Source: a virus. Taken from it: 22,193 nt of DNA. Below the pieces are notes generated by a model that worked only from the letters and a program-made list of their open reading frames with translations, made no database searches and was not told the DNA's origin. This document shows, in pieces, positions 5,830 to 12,829 of this stretch. Each line of letters starts with the position of its first letter. The stretch's first letter is position 1. Location of the stretch: positions 1 to 22,193 of IMG/VR virus record IMGVR_UViG_3300004774_000021; one strand, 5' to 3'. The position numbers were made by a program, and so were the translations under genes.

Positions 5830-6728
5830 CTTAAAATTTGCCGAATACCTTCTTCAAAACTTAAAGGATTATAGTCAAGCATAATTTCACGCAGCTTAGT
5901 AAGATCAGGCCGACGATTAGCAACAGATCCAGCCATGCTTGGCAATTCTTCAAATACAGCATCTGGATGTCCAAGTTCTGTTGCGATAATACGAACAGCG
6001 TCACCGATTGATATTTCACGGTCATTGCCTACGTTTACTAACACTCGGTTAGCATTTTCAGCAACATATATACTGGCACGAATAGCATCGCTTACGTGAC
6101 AAAATGATCGTGTTTCATGCGAGCCAATGACTGAGAACACCCCATTTTTGATCTTATCAATTTGGTCACCTAAAAAGTGTCCTTTCTTTGAGTTCTCACC
6201 ATATACATTAAAGTAACGTAGCATAACATATGGTAACTCAGAATTTGCTAAAAAGTTCTCGCTAGTGATTTTGGCTAAGCGATAACTCCAACGAGCGTTG
6301 TGTATATCCTTGATGAATACATCTGAGTTTTCAGTAACAGGACTAACGGGGTCATCGGCAACAACTTCTGAGCTAGATGCGTATATCAATCGTTTTAAGT
6401 TTTTACATTTGGCTGCAAAGTTGAATACATTGATATCACTGACAAAGTTATTTTCCAATACCTTGTTTGGAATTTTATAAAAATTGGTTGTACCATTAAT
6501 AGCACCATAGTGATAAATGTAATCAAAATCACGAGGTAGTGATGATAGGCCAATAAATCTATCATTGGCTAACAGATCCATTTTATGCCATTCATCACAC
6601 GGAGGAATAGTTTCGCTGCGACTATGGTTATCTACTGCCCAAACTTCATGCCCTGCTTCTTTAAGTTGGTGACAAAATTCTGTGCCTAATAGACCACTGG
6701 CTCCTGTTACTAAGATTTTACTCATCAT
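5826..6728 (-). CDS. NAD-dependent sugar epimerase/dehydratase, 300 aa
   Basis: This is an extended short-chain dehydrogenase of the nucleotide-sugar epimerase class. It shows the Rossmann motif TGASGLLG (8-15), the strand-end IYASSSEV (115-122) with the catalytic Ser, the YxxxK pair Tyr149/Lys153 (YRLAK), RYFNVYG (171-177), and the substrate-side RSFCHVSDAI. Length is typical (about 300-340). Members convert UDP-, GDP- or dTDP-linked sugars (4-epimerisation, dehydration or reduction); which one is not visible. Two adjacent ATGs (6728 and 6725) follow AAGGTGA; either could be used. It overlaps the dehydrogenase gene by 11 bases and closes the six-gene sugar cassette. Confidence 0.88.
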   Translation of the reverse strand: MMSKILVTGASGLLGTEFCHQLKEAGHEVWAVDNHSRSETIPPCDEWHKMDLLANDRFIGLSSLPRDFDYIYHYGAINGTTNFYKIPNKVLENNFVSDINVFNFAAKCKNLKRLIYASSSEVVADDPVSPVTENSDVFIKDIHNARWSYRLAKITSENFLANSELPYVMLRYFNVYGENSKKGHFLGDQIDKIKNGVFSVIGSHETRSFCHVSDAIRASIYVAENANRVLVNVGNDREISIGDAVRIIATELGHPDAVFEELPSMAGSVANRRPDLTKLREIMLDYNPLSFEEGIRQILS

Positions 6729-7494
6729 TCACCTTTGCGTTGTCATCAATAAGAGCTTGAATCATTGAAAACTTTAGGCCCAAACTTTTAACCAAATTGT
6801 TCCATGCGCTAGTATCCTTGGGCAAACAATGTCCGCCAAATCCACGAAGATTTTCATTGCACATTAGATAAGCTGGATTAATACTATCACGTTGAATGAT
6901 AGCGTTGTATACATTGTTGTAATCTACCCCTAGCTTTTTGCATACTTCATATGCAATATTGGCAAATATAATTTGTGTAGCATGATTGACGTTGTTAAAG
7001 TATTTTACAACTTCTGCCTCAGCAGGCTTAACACAAGCAACGTTCTTTGGTAGGTTACCATGTATTGCCTTCATCATGACATAATCTTCTTCACGAGTAC
7101 TGCCAATAATTAACAGATCGTGATTATACATAAAGTCAGCTAGTGCTGTCTTGGCACGAAGAAATTCTGGAACTGAACAAATGCGTAGATTAGGATGAGA
7201 GGCTGATAAGAGATCACTTGTGCCTGGAACTACTGTACTTTTAATACCCACTAGTCCTTTGTAACCAGCAGAGTCTAATTCTGATACTACACTTTCTACG
7301 ATACTGGTATCGCAATCACCATTTGCAGCTTGGTTAGTTGGTACGCTAATAAACACACAATCAGTATCTAATACATCACTAAGAGTTGATCCATCATATG
7401 CAGGATCAAAGAAACTCATTTGATGTCCTAGGTGATTAAGTCCTTCATAAACTGCTTTGCCTACTGTTCCTTTGCCTATAATTCCGATTTTCAT
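6718..7494 (-). CDS. Shortened UDP-glucose/GDP-mannose dehydrogenase-family protein, 258 aa
   Basis: The N-terminal Rossmann domain has GIIGKGTVGKAVYEGL (4-19), then VFISVPTNQ, KSTVVPGTS and CSVPEFLRAKTALADF. The central helical domain has EAEVVKYFNNV with Lys164 and FANIAYEVCKKLGVDY, then the active-site segment GFGGHCLPKD with Cys223. Family enzymes oxidise the C6 hydroxyl of a UDP- or GDP-sugar twice using two NAD+. They normally have about 390-450 residues with a third, C-terminal domain that helps bind the nucleotide. Here the protein ends about 30 residues after the catalytic Cys, and the next gene overlaps its stop. It may be a reduced enzyme with a different substrate or partner, or inactive. 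Confidence 0.85.
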   Translation of the reverse strand: MKIGIIGKGTVGKAVYEGLNHLGHQMSFFDPAYDGSTLSDVLDTDCVFISVPTNQAANGDCDTSIVESVVSELDSAGYKGLVGIKSTVVPGTSDLLSASHPNLRICSVPEFLRAKTALADFMYNHDLLIIGSTREEDYVMMKAIHGNLPKNVACVKPAEAEVVKYFNNVNHATQIIFANIAYEVCKKLGVDYNNVYNAIIQRDSINPAYLMCNENLRGFGGHCLPKDTSAWNNLVKSLGLKFSMIQALIDDNAKVNDE

Positions 7495-8087
7495 TTTGTT
7501 TCCTCTGGATACTTCATATCAACTAAATTGCTGCTATTAGTTGATGTCATAGTTAAAATTGCTTGTGCTACATCTTCAGGCTCTAGACAAATATCTTTAG
7601 TTGACATATCTATCATTGGTGTACGAGTTTTTACTGGATTAATTAAACTTATTGATACATTAGATCCTTCAAAATACTCGCTGGCACCTTGCCATACATT
7701 ATATAGTGCGGATTTACTGGCGGCGTATAAAATGTAGCTCTTGCGACCAGATTTATAGGCACTAGATCCGACCATAATAATTTTAACTGGTTTGGTACTA
7801 ATATTGTCTATATAATGTTTGATAATGCTCCAATTTGAGCCAACATTAATATTCATTGTTTTGAAATGAGATTCTTTATTGGTAACGTCAAAATGCCCGA
7901 CGCAGTTAACAACCACGTCAGGCATAATTTTTCTCAATAACTCATCTACGTGAGCTTGACTTTCGGCCAGCTCAAAATTAACTATTTTACTACCAAAAGA
8001 ATGTACAACATATCCGGAGGCACTGAAGGCATCGCAGGTAGCTTTACCTATTCCACCAGTTCCTCCAAATACAACTACTGTTTTCAT
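7491..8087 (-). CDS. Short-chain dehydrogenase/reductase, 198 aa
   Basis: The protein shows a classical SDR fold: GGTGGIG at 8-14 for the dinucleotide, NCVG (61-64) in place of the common NNAG, VGSSAYKSG with the catalytic Ser (108 or 109), and Tyr121/Lys125 in YAASKSALYN. It is shorter than most SDRs (about 250), mainly through a short C-terminal substrate lid. Such enzymes reduce or oxidise keto/hydroxyl groups with NAD(P)H. In this setting it most likely reduces a keto-sugar intermediate made by neighbouring enzymes. Both ends overlap neighbouring genes by 4 bases (ATGA), so translation is coupled. Start ATG at 8087. Confidence 0.87.
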   Translation of the reverse strand: MKTVVVFGGTGGIGKATCDAFSASGYVVHSFGSKIVNFELAESQAHVDELLRKIMPDVVVNCVGHFDVTNKESHFKTMNINVGSNWSIIKHYIDNISTKPVKIIMVGSSAYKSGRKSYILYAASKSALYNVWQGASEYFEGSNVSISLINPVKTRTPMIDMSTKDICLEPEDVAQAILTMTSTNSSNLVDMKYPEETK

Positions 8088-8491
8088 GCAGGAATAATAG
8101 AATCAACTCTTACTGTATCTTTTTCGTAATCTTCGCCGCCACGAGGGCCTTCAGCAAAGGCTATAAAAACACATCCATTTGCCCCGGCTTTCATGGCGTG
8201 TATTTCTGTTGGATCACTAATAATAAAATCTCCGGGAACAGCATCATATGCTGAAACTGATTCAGATTTATCCATGGGTTGCGAATAGTAAGTTAAATTA
8301 CCGGCAAGAATATACGTATACTGAATTGTATGATTGTGGTAGTGATTTCCACGGACAGCACCAGGGGTATTACTAATTACACAGCCATGATTGATAGATT
8401 TCTTATAAAAGATATCTGTAATAGAACCACGATCATCTTTGAATGATCCTAGCCCTGATTCAGAATTCTCTACGATATTATAATGCTTCAT
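8084..8491 (-). CDS. Cupin sugar isomerase/epimerase-like protein (RmlC / WxcM / FdtA type), 135 aa
   Basis: The single-domain cupin shows RGNHYHNHTIQYTYILAG (47-64) as the first motif, with His50 and His52, and GDFIISDPTEIHAM as the second. An N-terminal FKDDRGSITDIF resembles the opening strand of RmlC-like sugar 3,5-epimerases and 3,4-ketoisomerases. Length fits the compact WxcM/FdtA group. Such proteins act on dTDP-4-keto-6-deoxyhexoses or related nucleotide sugars. Gln57 stands where many metal cupins have Glu, which fits sugar epimerase-type cupins better than dioxygenases. It overlaps both neighbours by 4 bases. Confidence 0.82.
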   Translation of the reverse strand: MKHYNIVENSESGLGSFKDDRGSITDIFYKKSINHGCVISNTPGAVRGNHYHNHTIQYTYILAGNLTYYSQPMDKSESVSAYDAVPGDFIISDPTEIHAMKAGANGCVFIAFAEGPRGGEDYEKDTVRVDSIIPA

Positions 8492-9717
8492 TGTGATAGG
8501 AACCTTGTATTAGGATTAATTTTTAACAACGCCTGTTTAAGAGGCTCACCGATGTTCCATGACAGAACTAGGGCATAGGGTTTTTCATGTAGAGCAAATT
8601 CTTCATCACCCTTAATAGGAATTCGTGATAGAGGAGTATATTTACCCTGTTTAAACTCACTGGCATCAGTTATGCAATGTAGAAGAGTTTTATCTAGCTT
8701 GTGCCAGTTAAGCCAGGTGTTTGCCTTAGCAGCAGCACCTACTCCAATAATAACAGCATCAGGTTCGTCAGCTAAAATTTGATAAAATTTACGGAGCCAT
8801 TCATTGCGTTGTTGTTCAAATTTTGTTTGCAGTTTGTTATAAAATTTATAACTAAACAAACCCATTGCGGTTTCTTTTTCAATGGCGCTTTGAATTAACG
8901 CTGGCATTCCATTGCCTATATCCATTTTAGCAATAACACGAAGACTACCACCGTGGTAATCAACCACATCATAATCTACAATTGTCATTCCAACTTGTTG
9001 TAGTAAATTCCATACACTCTTAACTGTAAAATAAGAAATATGTTCGTGATATACCATGTCTACAAAGCGATCACTTTCAATCATACTGGCCCAATACGGC
9101 ACTTCAAATACAAACATACCTTCATTGTCTAGCAAATGTGTTACACCAACCGCAAAATCAATTGGATCATTTGCATGATTGAATACATTGTTTGCCATAA
9201 TCAAACTGGCTCGTCCATGTATATGTTCTAGTTTATCAGCTAAATCAATATTAAACAATCCCTTAACTGTGTTAACACCAGCTGCCTTGGCAATCTTGCA
9301 CATATCTTTAGATGAATCAACACCCAGTGCTGTAACACCTGATTCTTGAAATTGTTTAATTAAGTAGCCATCATTGCTGCCAATTTCTACTACTAATCCT
9401 TGCGGGTTAAATCTACTCTTGATAGTAGTTGCATATTCATCCCAATGATCTCTTGCCGTTTTGGAGTTGGAACTTGTATAACTATAACTGTATAAGTTAT
9501 AGCGATCCTTGGCATCACTAGCATAACCTAGCTGAATACCACCTGACTCTGAACTTAAGTATAACTGAAGTGGGAATACAGGCTCGGATAAGTTTAGTTG
9601 ATTTTCAGCAATGAATGTATCAGCGTATGCGTGTTGACCAAAATCTAAAATTTTGGTTACAGGAGCATTGCTGATTACGCATTGCCATAAATGTTTACTT
9701 TCTGTAATTTTGCTCAT
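8488..9717 (-). CDS. SAM-dependent C-methyltransferase-like protein (NovU/TylC3 type), 409 aa
   Basis: Three parts are visible: an N-terminal section (1-60) that in relatives holds a zinc site, a Rossmann SAM-binding domain with VVEIGSNDGYLIKQF (109-123) and GVDSS (132-136), and a C-terminal domain with GVGAAAKANTWLNW. This order matches sugar C-methyltransferases such as NovU and TylC3, which methylate C3 or C5 of dTDP-4-keto sugars. The N-terminal part has only Cys13 of the usual CxxC pairs (QCVISNAPVTKILDFG), so the zinc site looks lost. It overlaps the glycosyltransferase and cupin genes by 4 bases. The context supports methylation of an unusual deoxysugar. Confidence 0.87.
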   Translation of the reverse strand: MSKITESKHLWQCVISNAPVTKILDFGQHAYADTFIAENQLNLSEPVFPLQLYLSSESGGIQLGYASDAKDRYNLYSYSYTSSNSKTARDHWDEYATTIKSRFNPQGLVVEIGSNDGYLIKQFQESGVTALGVDSSKDMCKIAKAAGVNTVKGLFNIDLADKLEHIHGRASLIMANNVFNHANDPIDFAVGVTHLLDNEGMFVFEVPYWASMIESDRFVDMVYHEHISYFTVKSVWNLLQQVGMTIVDYDVVDYHGGSLRVIAKMDIGNGMPALIQSAIEKETAMGLFSYKFYNKLQTKFEQQRNEWLRKFYQILADEPDAVIIGVGAAAKANTWLNWHKLDKTLLHCITDASEFKQGKYTPLSRIPIKGDEEFALHEKPYALVLSWNIGEPLKQALLKINPNTRFLSQ

Positions 9718-10544
9718 TGTTTTTGTACCGAAGTTTGTGCCATTTGTTTGTTGATATCATTGGCCCTGAGTTTTTCCCAGGGGTCTTGTTTTCCCATTTT
9801 AACATTATGCCAGAAAGTAAGATCTACTCCCCTAGTGGCTAAATGTTTTGAGATAAATTCAGCATCCATTAGCCTACCATTGCCATACGATGTATGATGA
9901 AAGTCCAGCGGATTGCTGGGATTACCTTCTAGTATATCACGTTTTTGGTAAGTATGATCATTATTATTACCAGTTAAATCGTGTCTATCATGTGTAGCAT
10001 AGATTTCTACAATCTCCATAATGTCTAACATATAAGCAATTTGGCTAAGTTCTGCATCTGTCATTTGATGCCTAGTTACAAATCCAAATAAATCATACCA
10101 TTCTTTTGGATAGATAGGAAAAATAGAATATGGATGTTCACGATGAACGTGGATTTTAAGCAACTTGAATTCTCCTGTGTGACTAGTTACAACTTTGTCC
10201 CAGCCAGTAGTTTCCATTAGAGCGTCATCATTCCACACAAACAACCAATCAGCAGTTGCTTGAGTTGCTAATCCATTATAGTATCGGTTTAGCCCATTGT
10301 AACCCATGGGTTCAAATATCATTACACTATAATGTATACCTTTGTCTTCTAACCAAGGTTGTATTTCTCTGGAAAAGTATCCCAATCCTATTTCGTCATC
10401 TTTATCAAATCCCAATAATAATTGTACTGTTTCTAATTCAAGTACACGATTGAAAATACTAATGATACTGAGTTTTAATGCGGTGGTTCTACCTCTAGTG
10501 GGTAGTAATACTGCTATCTTATATTCGTTTGTGATGCTAGCCAT
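9714..10544 (-). CDS. Glycosyltransferase-like protein (GT-A / family 2 type), 276 aa
   Basis: The N-terminus has the nucleotide-binding opening VLLPTRGRTTALKLSI (12-27), followed by LLLGFDKDDE (42-51). An acidic metal motif comes after a strand: WLFVWNDDALM (100-110) with Asp106 and Asp107. This is the GT-A arrangement. The C-terminal half (HDRHDLTGNNNDHTY, FHHTSYGNGRLMDAEFI, VDLTFWHNVKMGKQDPW) is unlike standard GT2 enzymes and may hold the acceptor site. It heads the sugar cassette and could place the finished sugar on a phage or host acceptor; donor and acceptor are unknown. The ribosome site AAAGGA precedes ATG 10544. Confidence 0.8.
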   Translation of the reverse strand: MASITNEYKIAVLLPTRGRTTALKLSIISIFNRVLELETVQLLLGFDKDDEIGLGYFSREIQPWLEDKGIHYSVMIFEPMGYNGLNRYYNGLATQATADWLFVWNDDALMETTGWDKVVTSHTGEFKLLKIHVHREHPYSIFPIYPKEWYDLFGFVTRHQMTDAELSQIAYMLDIMEIVEIYATHDRHDLTGNNNDHTYQKRDILEGNPSNPLDFHHTSYGNGRLMDAEFISKHLATRGVDLTFWHNVKMGKQDPWEKLRANDINKQMAQTSVQKQ

Positions 10545-10566
10545 TGTTGTCCTTTTACAGTTAAAT

Positions 10567-10574
10567 TATTTACT
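10567..10574 (-). promoter_or_regulatory. Possible late-type promoter element AGTAAATA before the sugar cassette
   Basis: The 51-base gap ahead of the glycosyltransferase gene holds AGTAAATA on the minus strand (6 of 8 to the T4 late element). It lies inside a short inverted repeat, TACAGT (10575-10570) and ACTGTA (10559-10554), which ends just before the ribosome site. No convincing -35/-10 pair is present, so this is the only candidate initiation signal I see for the six-gene cassette. Weak evidence. Confidence 0.25.
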
Positions 10575-10595
10575 GTATAATACTAGTAGTTAATT

Positions 10596-10919
10596 TTATT
10601 TGCTCTGTTCAGCAAGTGTTGTGATAACCTTAAATTTATCACACGCCTCTAGCCATTCAGCAAGGGCATCTTGAATGGTTACATTATTAGGGGCACGGAC
10701 TTTCACATATTCTGTAACCTCACTTACAGATTTTTCTATATGGTGTCTTATAGAACTTAATTCAACGTCCATGGAAATAGTGATCCATGTCAAGCCATTC
10801 CAAGTTTCCATCTGGCCTGTGATATTATTCATACGCAAAGTGCCGGCTGCTAGGGTAACATTGGGAGTGTTATACCCACTGCCACTATTTGTTACTATGA
10901 TGGAAGTTACTAAACTCAT
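10596..10919 (-). CDS. Small phage protein with GSGY motif, paralogue of the 11747-12106 gene, 107 aa
   Basis: The N-terminus, TSIIVTNSGSGYNTPNVTL, resembles the beta-strand motif common in phage tail and fibre proteins. Next comes GTLRMNNITGQMETWNGLTWITI, then a helical C-terminal half ending TIQDALAEWLEACDKFKVI. The central and C-terminal parts line up with the 119-residue protein at 11747-12106 (VLRMVNGTYQVYDGSSWMPF, TVADALASVKEAEEKLKLV), so the two are paralogues. A related family of small proteins is familiar in T4-like aquatic phages, with no proven role; the Gly-Trp beta unit suggests a virion or decoration part. It overlaps the previous gene by 4 bases. Confidence 0.78.
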   Translation of the reverse strand: MSLVTSIIVTNSGSGYNTPNVTLAAGTLRMNNITGQMETWNGLTWITISMDVELSSIRHHIEKSVSEVTEYVKVRAPNNVTIQDALAEWLEACDKFKVITTLAEQSK

Positions 10920-11227
10920 CTACGCAGCATTTCCATTGATACTAACTGCCCCACTGTATGAGCAACATCTTGTCCCTCTGGAATAACATGTGTAACAGTT
11001 TCCCATTCATGTTCTTTCTTATCCCATGATTTAATTTCTAAAACGCATCCACCACGAGCAGGAAGAACAGAGAATTTAATAGACTTGCTCATGTTGATTT
11101 CATGCTCATCTACCTCACGACTTGACATTAACTTCATATCTGTTTCTTCCACAACGTGTGGTTCATTGAACTGATCACGTTGTGCGTCTGCTACCCATTT
11201 AAGTAGTAATTTTTTAGCCCATTTCAT
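10916..11227 (-). CDS. Conserved hypothetical phage protein, 103 aa
   Basis: The protein starts MKWAKKLLLKWVADAQRDQF, a basic amphipathic helix, and then has a beta-rich part: SIKFSVLPARGGCVLEIKSW and WETVTHVIPEGQDVAHTVGQ. It closes with LVSMEMLRR. The segment INFSV/IKFSVxxxxGGxVxE is one I associate with a recurrent small protein of T4-like aquatic phages. No catalytic or binding motif is visible. Start ATG 11227 and stop overlap neighbours by 4 bases each, placing it in the same coupled unit as the CDGSH-like protein. Confidence 0.77.
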   Translation of the reverse strand: MKWAKKLLLKWVADAQRDQFNEPHVVEETDMKLMSSREVDEHEINMSKSIKFSVLPARGGCVLEIKSWDKKEHEWETVTHVIPEGQDVAHTVGQLVSMEMLRR

Positions 11228-11598
11228 TGTAATTTCCTTTCATTATTCATACTCATTATTTGTTGAGCAAATTCTGGATCATCCTTCATCAAATCTTCTA
11301 GATTGACTACATCAGCCATATTCTCAATTTCATCCCGCGTTTTTCCCGCAAACTCTGATTGGATTGCCGACATAAGTTCAGCTAGTTCTTCTTGTGTTCC
11401 TTCAAAATTATCAAAGCAGCCTGGCTCAAAAATAACTTTCATTGGTTTAACTTCTTCATCTCCCCAATCAATTTCTTGTGGATCCTGTAATGCTGCGTAT
11501 TCTGCTTCTGATAGAGCATGGCTGCTATCGCAATAGCCTTCAAGGTCTCTAGTACGACCACATCCACACTTGGCAAAGTTTTTAACCATTGGTGTCAT
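11224..11598 (-). CDS. CDGSH-like iron-sulphur motif fused to a conserved phage domain, 124 aa
   Basis: Residues 11-27 read CGCGRTRDLEGYCDSSH, giving Cys11, Cys13, Cys23 and His27. This is the 3-Cys/1-His ligand set of CDGSH (mitoNEET-like) [2Fe-2S] domains. Two departures are seen: CDSSH instead of CDGSH, and one extra residue between the second and third Cys. Residues 53-75 begin MKVIFEPGCFDNFEGTQEEL, which I recall as the start of a separate conserved protein in related phages, followed by an acidic helical tail. So this looks like a fusion of an Fe-S module to that domain. Family members bind a redox-active, acid-labile cluster. Both ends overlap neighbouring genes by 4 bases. Confidence 0.78.
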   Translation of the reverse strand: MTPMVKNFAKCGCGRTRDLEGYCDSSHALSEAEYAALQDPQEIDWGDEEVKPMKVIFEPGCFDNFEGTQEELAELMSAIQSEFAGKTRDEIENMADVVNLEDLMKDDPEFAQQIMSMNNERKLQ

Positions 11599-11750
11599 TT
11601 ACCTTCTCCGTTAATAATAATTCCAGACAACCGCCAGATTTCATTCCAAATTGGGTCATTCTGTTCAAGCGACATTTTACTTGGCTTTTCTTTCCAAACC
11701 TTATCAGCATATTGCTTGATAGCTTCGTTCAATAGTTCTTGAGTGCTCAT
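11595..11750 (-). CDS. Small hypothetical protein, 51 aa
   Basis: A 51-codon frame fills the gap between two genes. It begins MSTQELLNEAIKQYADKVWK at ATG 11750, continues SLEQNDPIWNEIWRLSGIII and ends NGEGK-TGA. Both its start and stop overlap neighbours by 4 bases (ATGA), exactly like the rest of this unit, and AAAGG stands just before its ATG, which strongly supports translation. It is helical with conserved-looking Trp residues and no known domain. Confidence 0.75.
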   Translation of the reverse strand: MSTQELLNEAIKQYADKVWKEKPSKMSLEQNDPIWNEIWRLSGIIINGEGK

Positions 11751-12106
11751 TTACCTTTTCCTGTTAAAATTAATACTAGTTTAAGTTTTTCTTCAGCTTC
11801 TTTAACCGAAGCCAACGCATCTGCCACGGTGGGATTCTCCTTGGCCAATTTTTCAGCAAGTTCCTCGCGCATCATTTTATTTTCTGCCCAGTCTAATATC
11901 TTGTGCGCTTGAGGTGTCAATGCAACAGAAGCGGTTGTTCCGTTAAACGGCATCCATGATGATCCATCGTACACTTGGTATGTGCCATTCACCATACGCA
12001 ACACGCCCTGCATGGGTTTATCATTTTGGGCAACATATGGTTTATTAGGATTTCCGGATATTACTACCCAAGGTGACGACGAGGCAATATAATCAATCAC
12101 TTTCAT
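11747..12106 (-). CDS. Small phage protein, paralogue of the 10596-10919 gene, 119 aa
   Basis: The start is taken at ATG 12106 (MKVIDYIASSSPWVVISGNP), which has AGGG directly upstream. The frame stays open 28 codons further back, but those would lie inside the previous gene. A beta-rich part contains YVAQNDKPMQGVLRMVNGTY and QVYDGSSWMPFNGTTASV. A helical tail follows: HKILDWAENKMMREELAEKL and TVADALASVKEAEEKLKLV. This is the RxxNGxxxVYDGSxW type of small protein found in T4-like aquatic phages. Its shared pattern with the gene at 10596-10919 indicates an old duplication. Probably a structural or scaffold-linked part, but unproven. It overlaps the preceding gene by 14 bases. Confidence 0.8.
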   Translation of the reverse strand: MKVIDYIASSSPWVVISGNPNKPYVAQNDKPMQGVLRMVNGTYQVYDGSSWMPFNGTTASVALTPQAHKILDWAENKMMREELAEKLAKENPTVADALASVKEAEEKLKLVLILTGKGK

Positions 12107-12497
12107 CTTCCCTGCTAAGCGCATCCAGCATTGCTTGCTTTTCTTTATCTTTAAGATCATTGACATCATATTTTTCAAAACGATATCCATACTTCATAGA
12201 AGGCATTAGAGCTACTTTCTCAAATAGATCCATTTGCTTTGATGTGACACTAAAGACATGTCCCTGCAATGTTCCACTGGTATCGGCATTCTTAAGTTTA
12301 GATATACTCTTAGCCTCTCCCACTAGCGGACTAGCCCAATCATAGTATTCTGCATCAATTGCACTGATAAACTCACTTAATTTATCATCATCTCTTTTTT
12401 TTATCCATGCAATGTATAGATTGTCAGAGTTATATAGTCTATCGTATTCTTCTGGAGTTGAAGTTCGTTTTTCAAAAATTTCATGCAACATTGGCAT
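12093..12497 (-). CDS. Hypothetical protein, 134 aa
   Basis: The protein begins MPMLHEIFEKRTSTPEEYDR and contains LYIAWIKKRDDDKLSEFISA, GTLQGHVFSVTSKQMDLFEK and a charged helical C-terminus. The stretch LVGEAKSISKLKNADTSGTL, leading to strands, suggests a small alpha/beta fold. I recognise no family. It is the first gene after a terminator and promoter, with ribosome site AGGAAA 9 bases before the ATG. It therefore opens the transcription unit that runs to the CDGSH-like and paralogue genes. Confidence 0.72.
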   Translation of the reverse strand: MPMLHEIFEKRTSTPEEYDRLYNSDNLYIAWIKKRDDDKLSEFISAIDAEYYDWASPLVGEAKSISKLKNADTSGTLQGHVFSVTSKQMDLFEKVALMPSMKYGYRFEKYDVNDLKDKEKQAMLDALSREDESD

Positions 12498-12544
12498 ATT
12501 ATTGTTTCCTGATACTACTATGTTAATGGGATTAATTATAGAGC

Positions 12545-12573
12545 ATTATACTATAATAAAAATATAAAAGCAA
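12545..12573 (-). promoter_or_regulatory. Sigma70-like promoter for the small-gene unit
   Basis: On the minus strand TTGCTT (12573-12568) and TATAAT (12550-12545, perfect) are separated by 17 bases. The -35 box begins right at the foot of the terminator hairpin, and the spacer is the terminator's T-rich tract, so one short stretch would both stop and restart transcription. The ATG of the 134-residue gene lies 47 bases past the -10 box. Confidence 0.6.
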
Positions 12574-12600
12574 GCTGGGAAACAGCAACTATTTCCCAGC
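12556..12600 (-). terminator. Rho-independent-type terminator after the clamp unit
   Basis: GCTGGGAAA (12600-12592, minus strand) pairs perfectly with TTTCCCAGC (12582-12574) across a 9-base loop. It is followed by TTGCTTTTATATTTTTA. The hairpin lies directly downstream of the 73-residue gene's stop, as expected for the end of the polymerase-clamp transcript. Confidence 0.8.
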
Positions 12601-12607
12601 CCTATAG

Positions 12608-12829
12608 TTAACTTGATTTACCAAATCTGCGAGCATCTTCAACCCACATGTTCTTGACATTTTTGCCCTGAACAAATTTGTTGTATTGCTGCCATGCGTA
12701 ACTTCTGAAGTTATATAGATCATTTTCGTTAAACCGATATCCATACTCCCTACAAAATTCTAGAAAGTTACTAAGATCCTCTAGAGTTTGATTAGCACGT
12801 TCGCTAGATTTATAAGACAATTTAGCCAT
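12608..12829 (-). CDS. Small conserved hypothetical protein, 73 aa
   Basis: The protein begins MAKLSYKSSERANQTLEDLS and continues NFLEFCREYGYRFNENDLYN, then FRSYAWQQYNKFVQGKNVKN and MWVEDARRFGKSS. It is basic, aromatic and helical; a nucleic-acid or clamp-binding role would fit but is not shown. I associate it with T4-like aquatic phages, where it lies near replication genes. A good ribosome site (AAAGGA) precedes ATG 12829. It follows the clamp gene after a 70-base gap and is the last gene before the terminator. Confidence 0.75.
   Translation of the reverse strand: MAKLSYKSSERANQTLEDLSNFLEFCREYGYRFNENDLYNFRSYAWQQYNKFVQGKNVKNMWVEDARRFGKSS

Noticed and set aside
12107-12190. Longer N-terminus for the 119-residue paralogue starting at 12190
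   Set aside because: The extension is Lys/Met-rich, lies inside the upstream gene and lacks a ribosome site; the ATG at 12106 has AGGG upstream.
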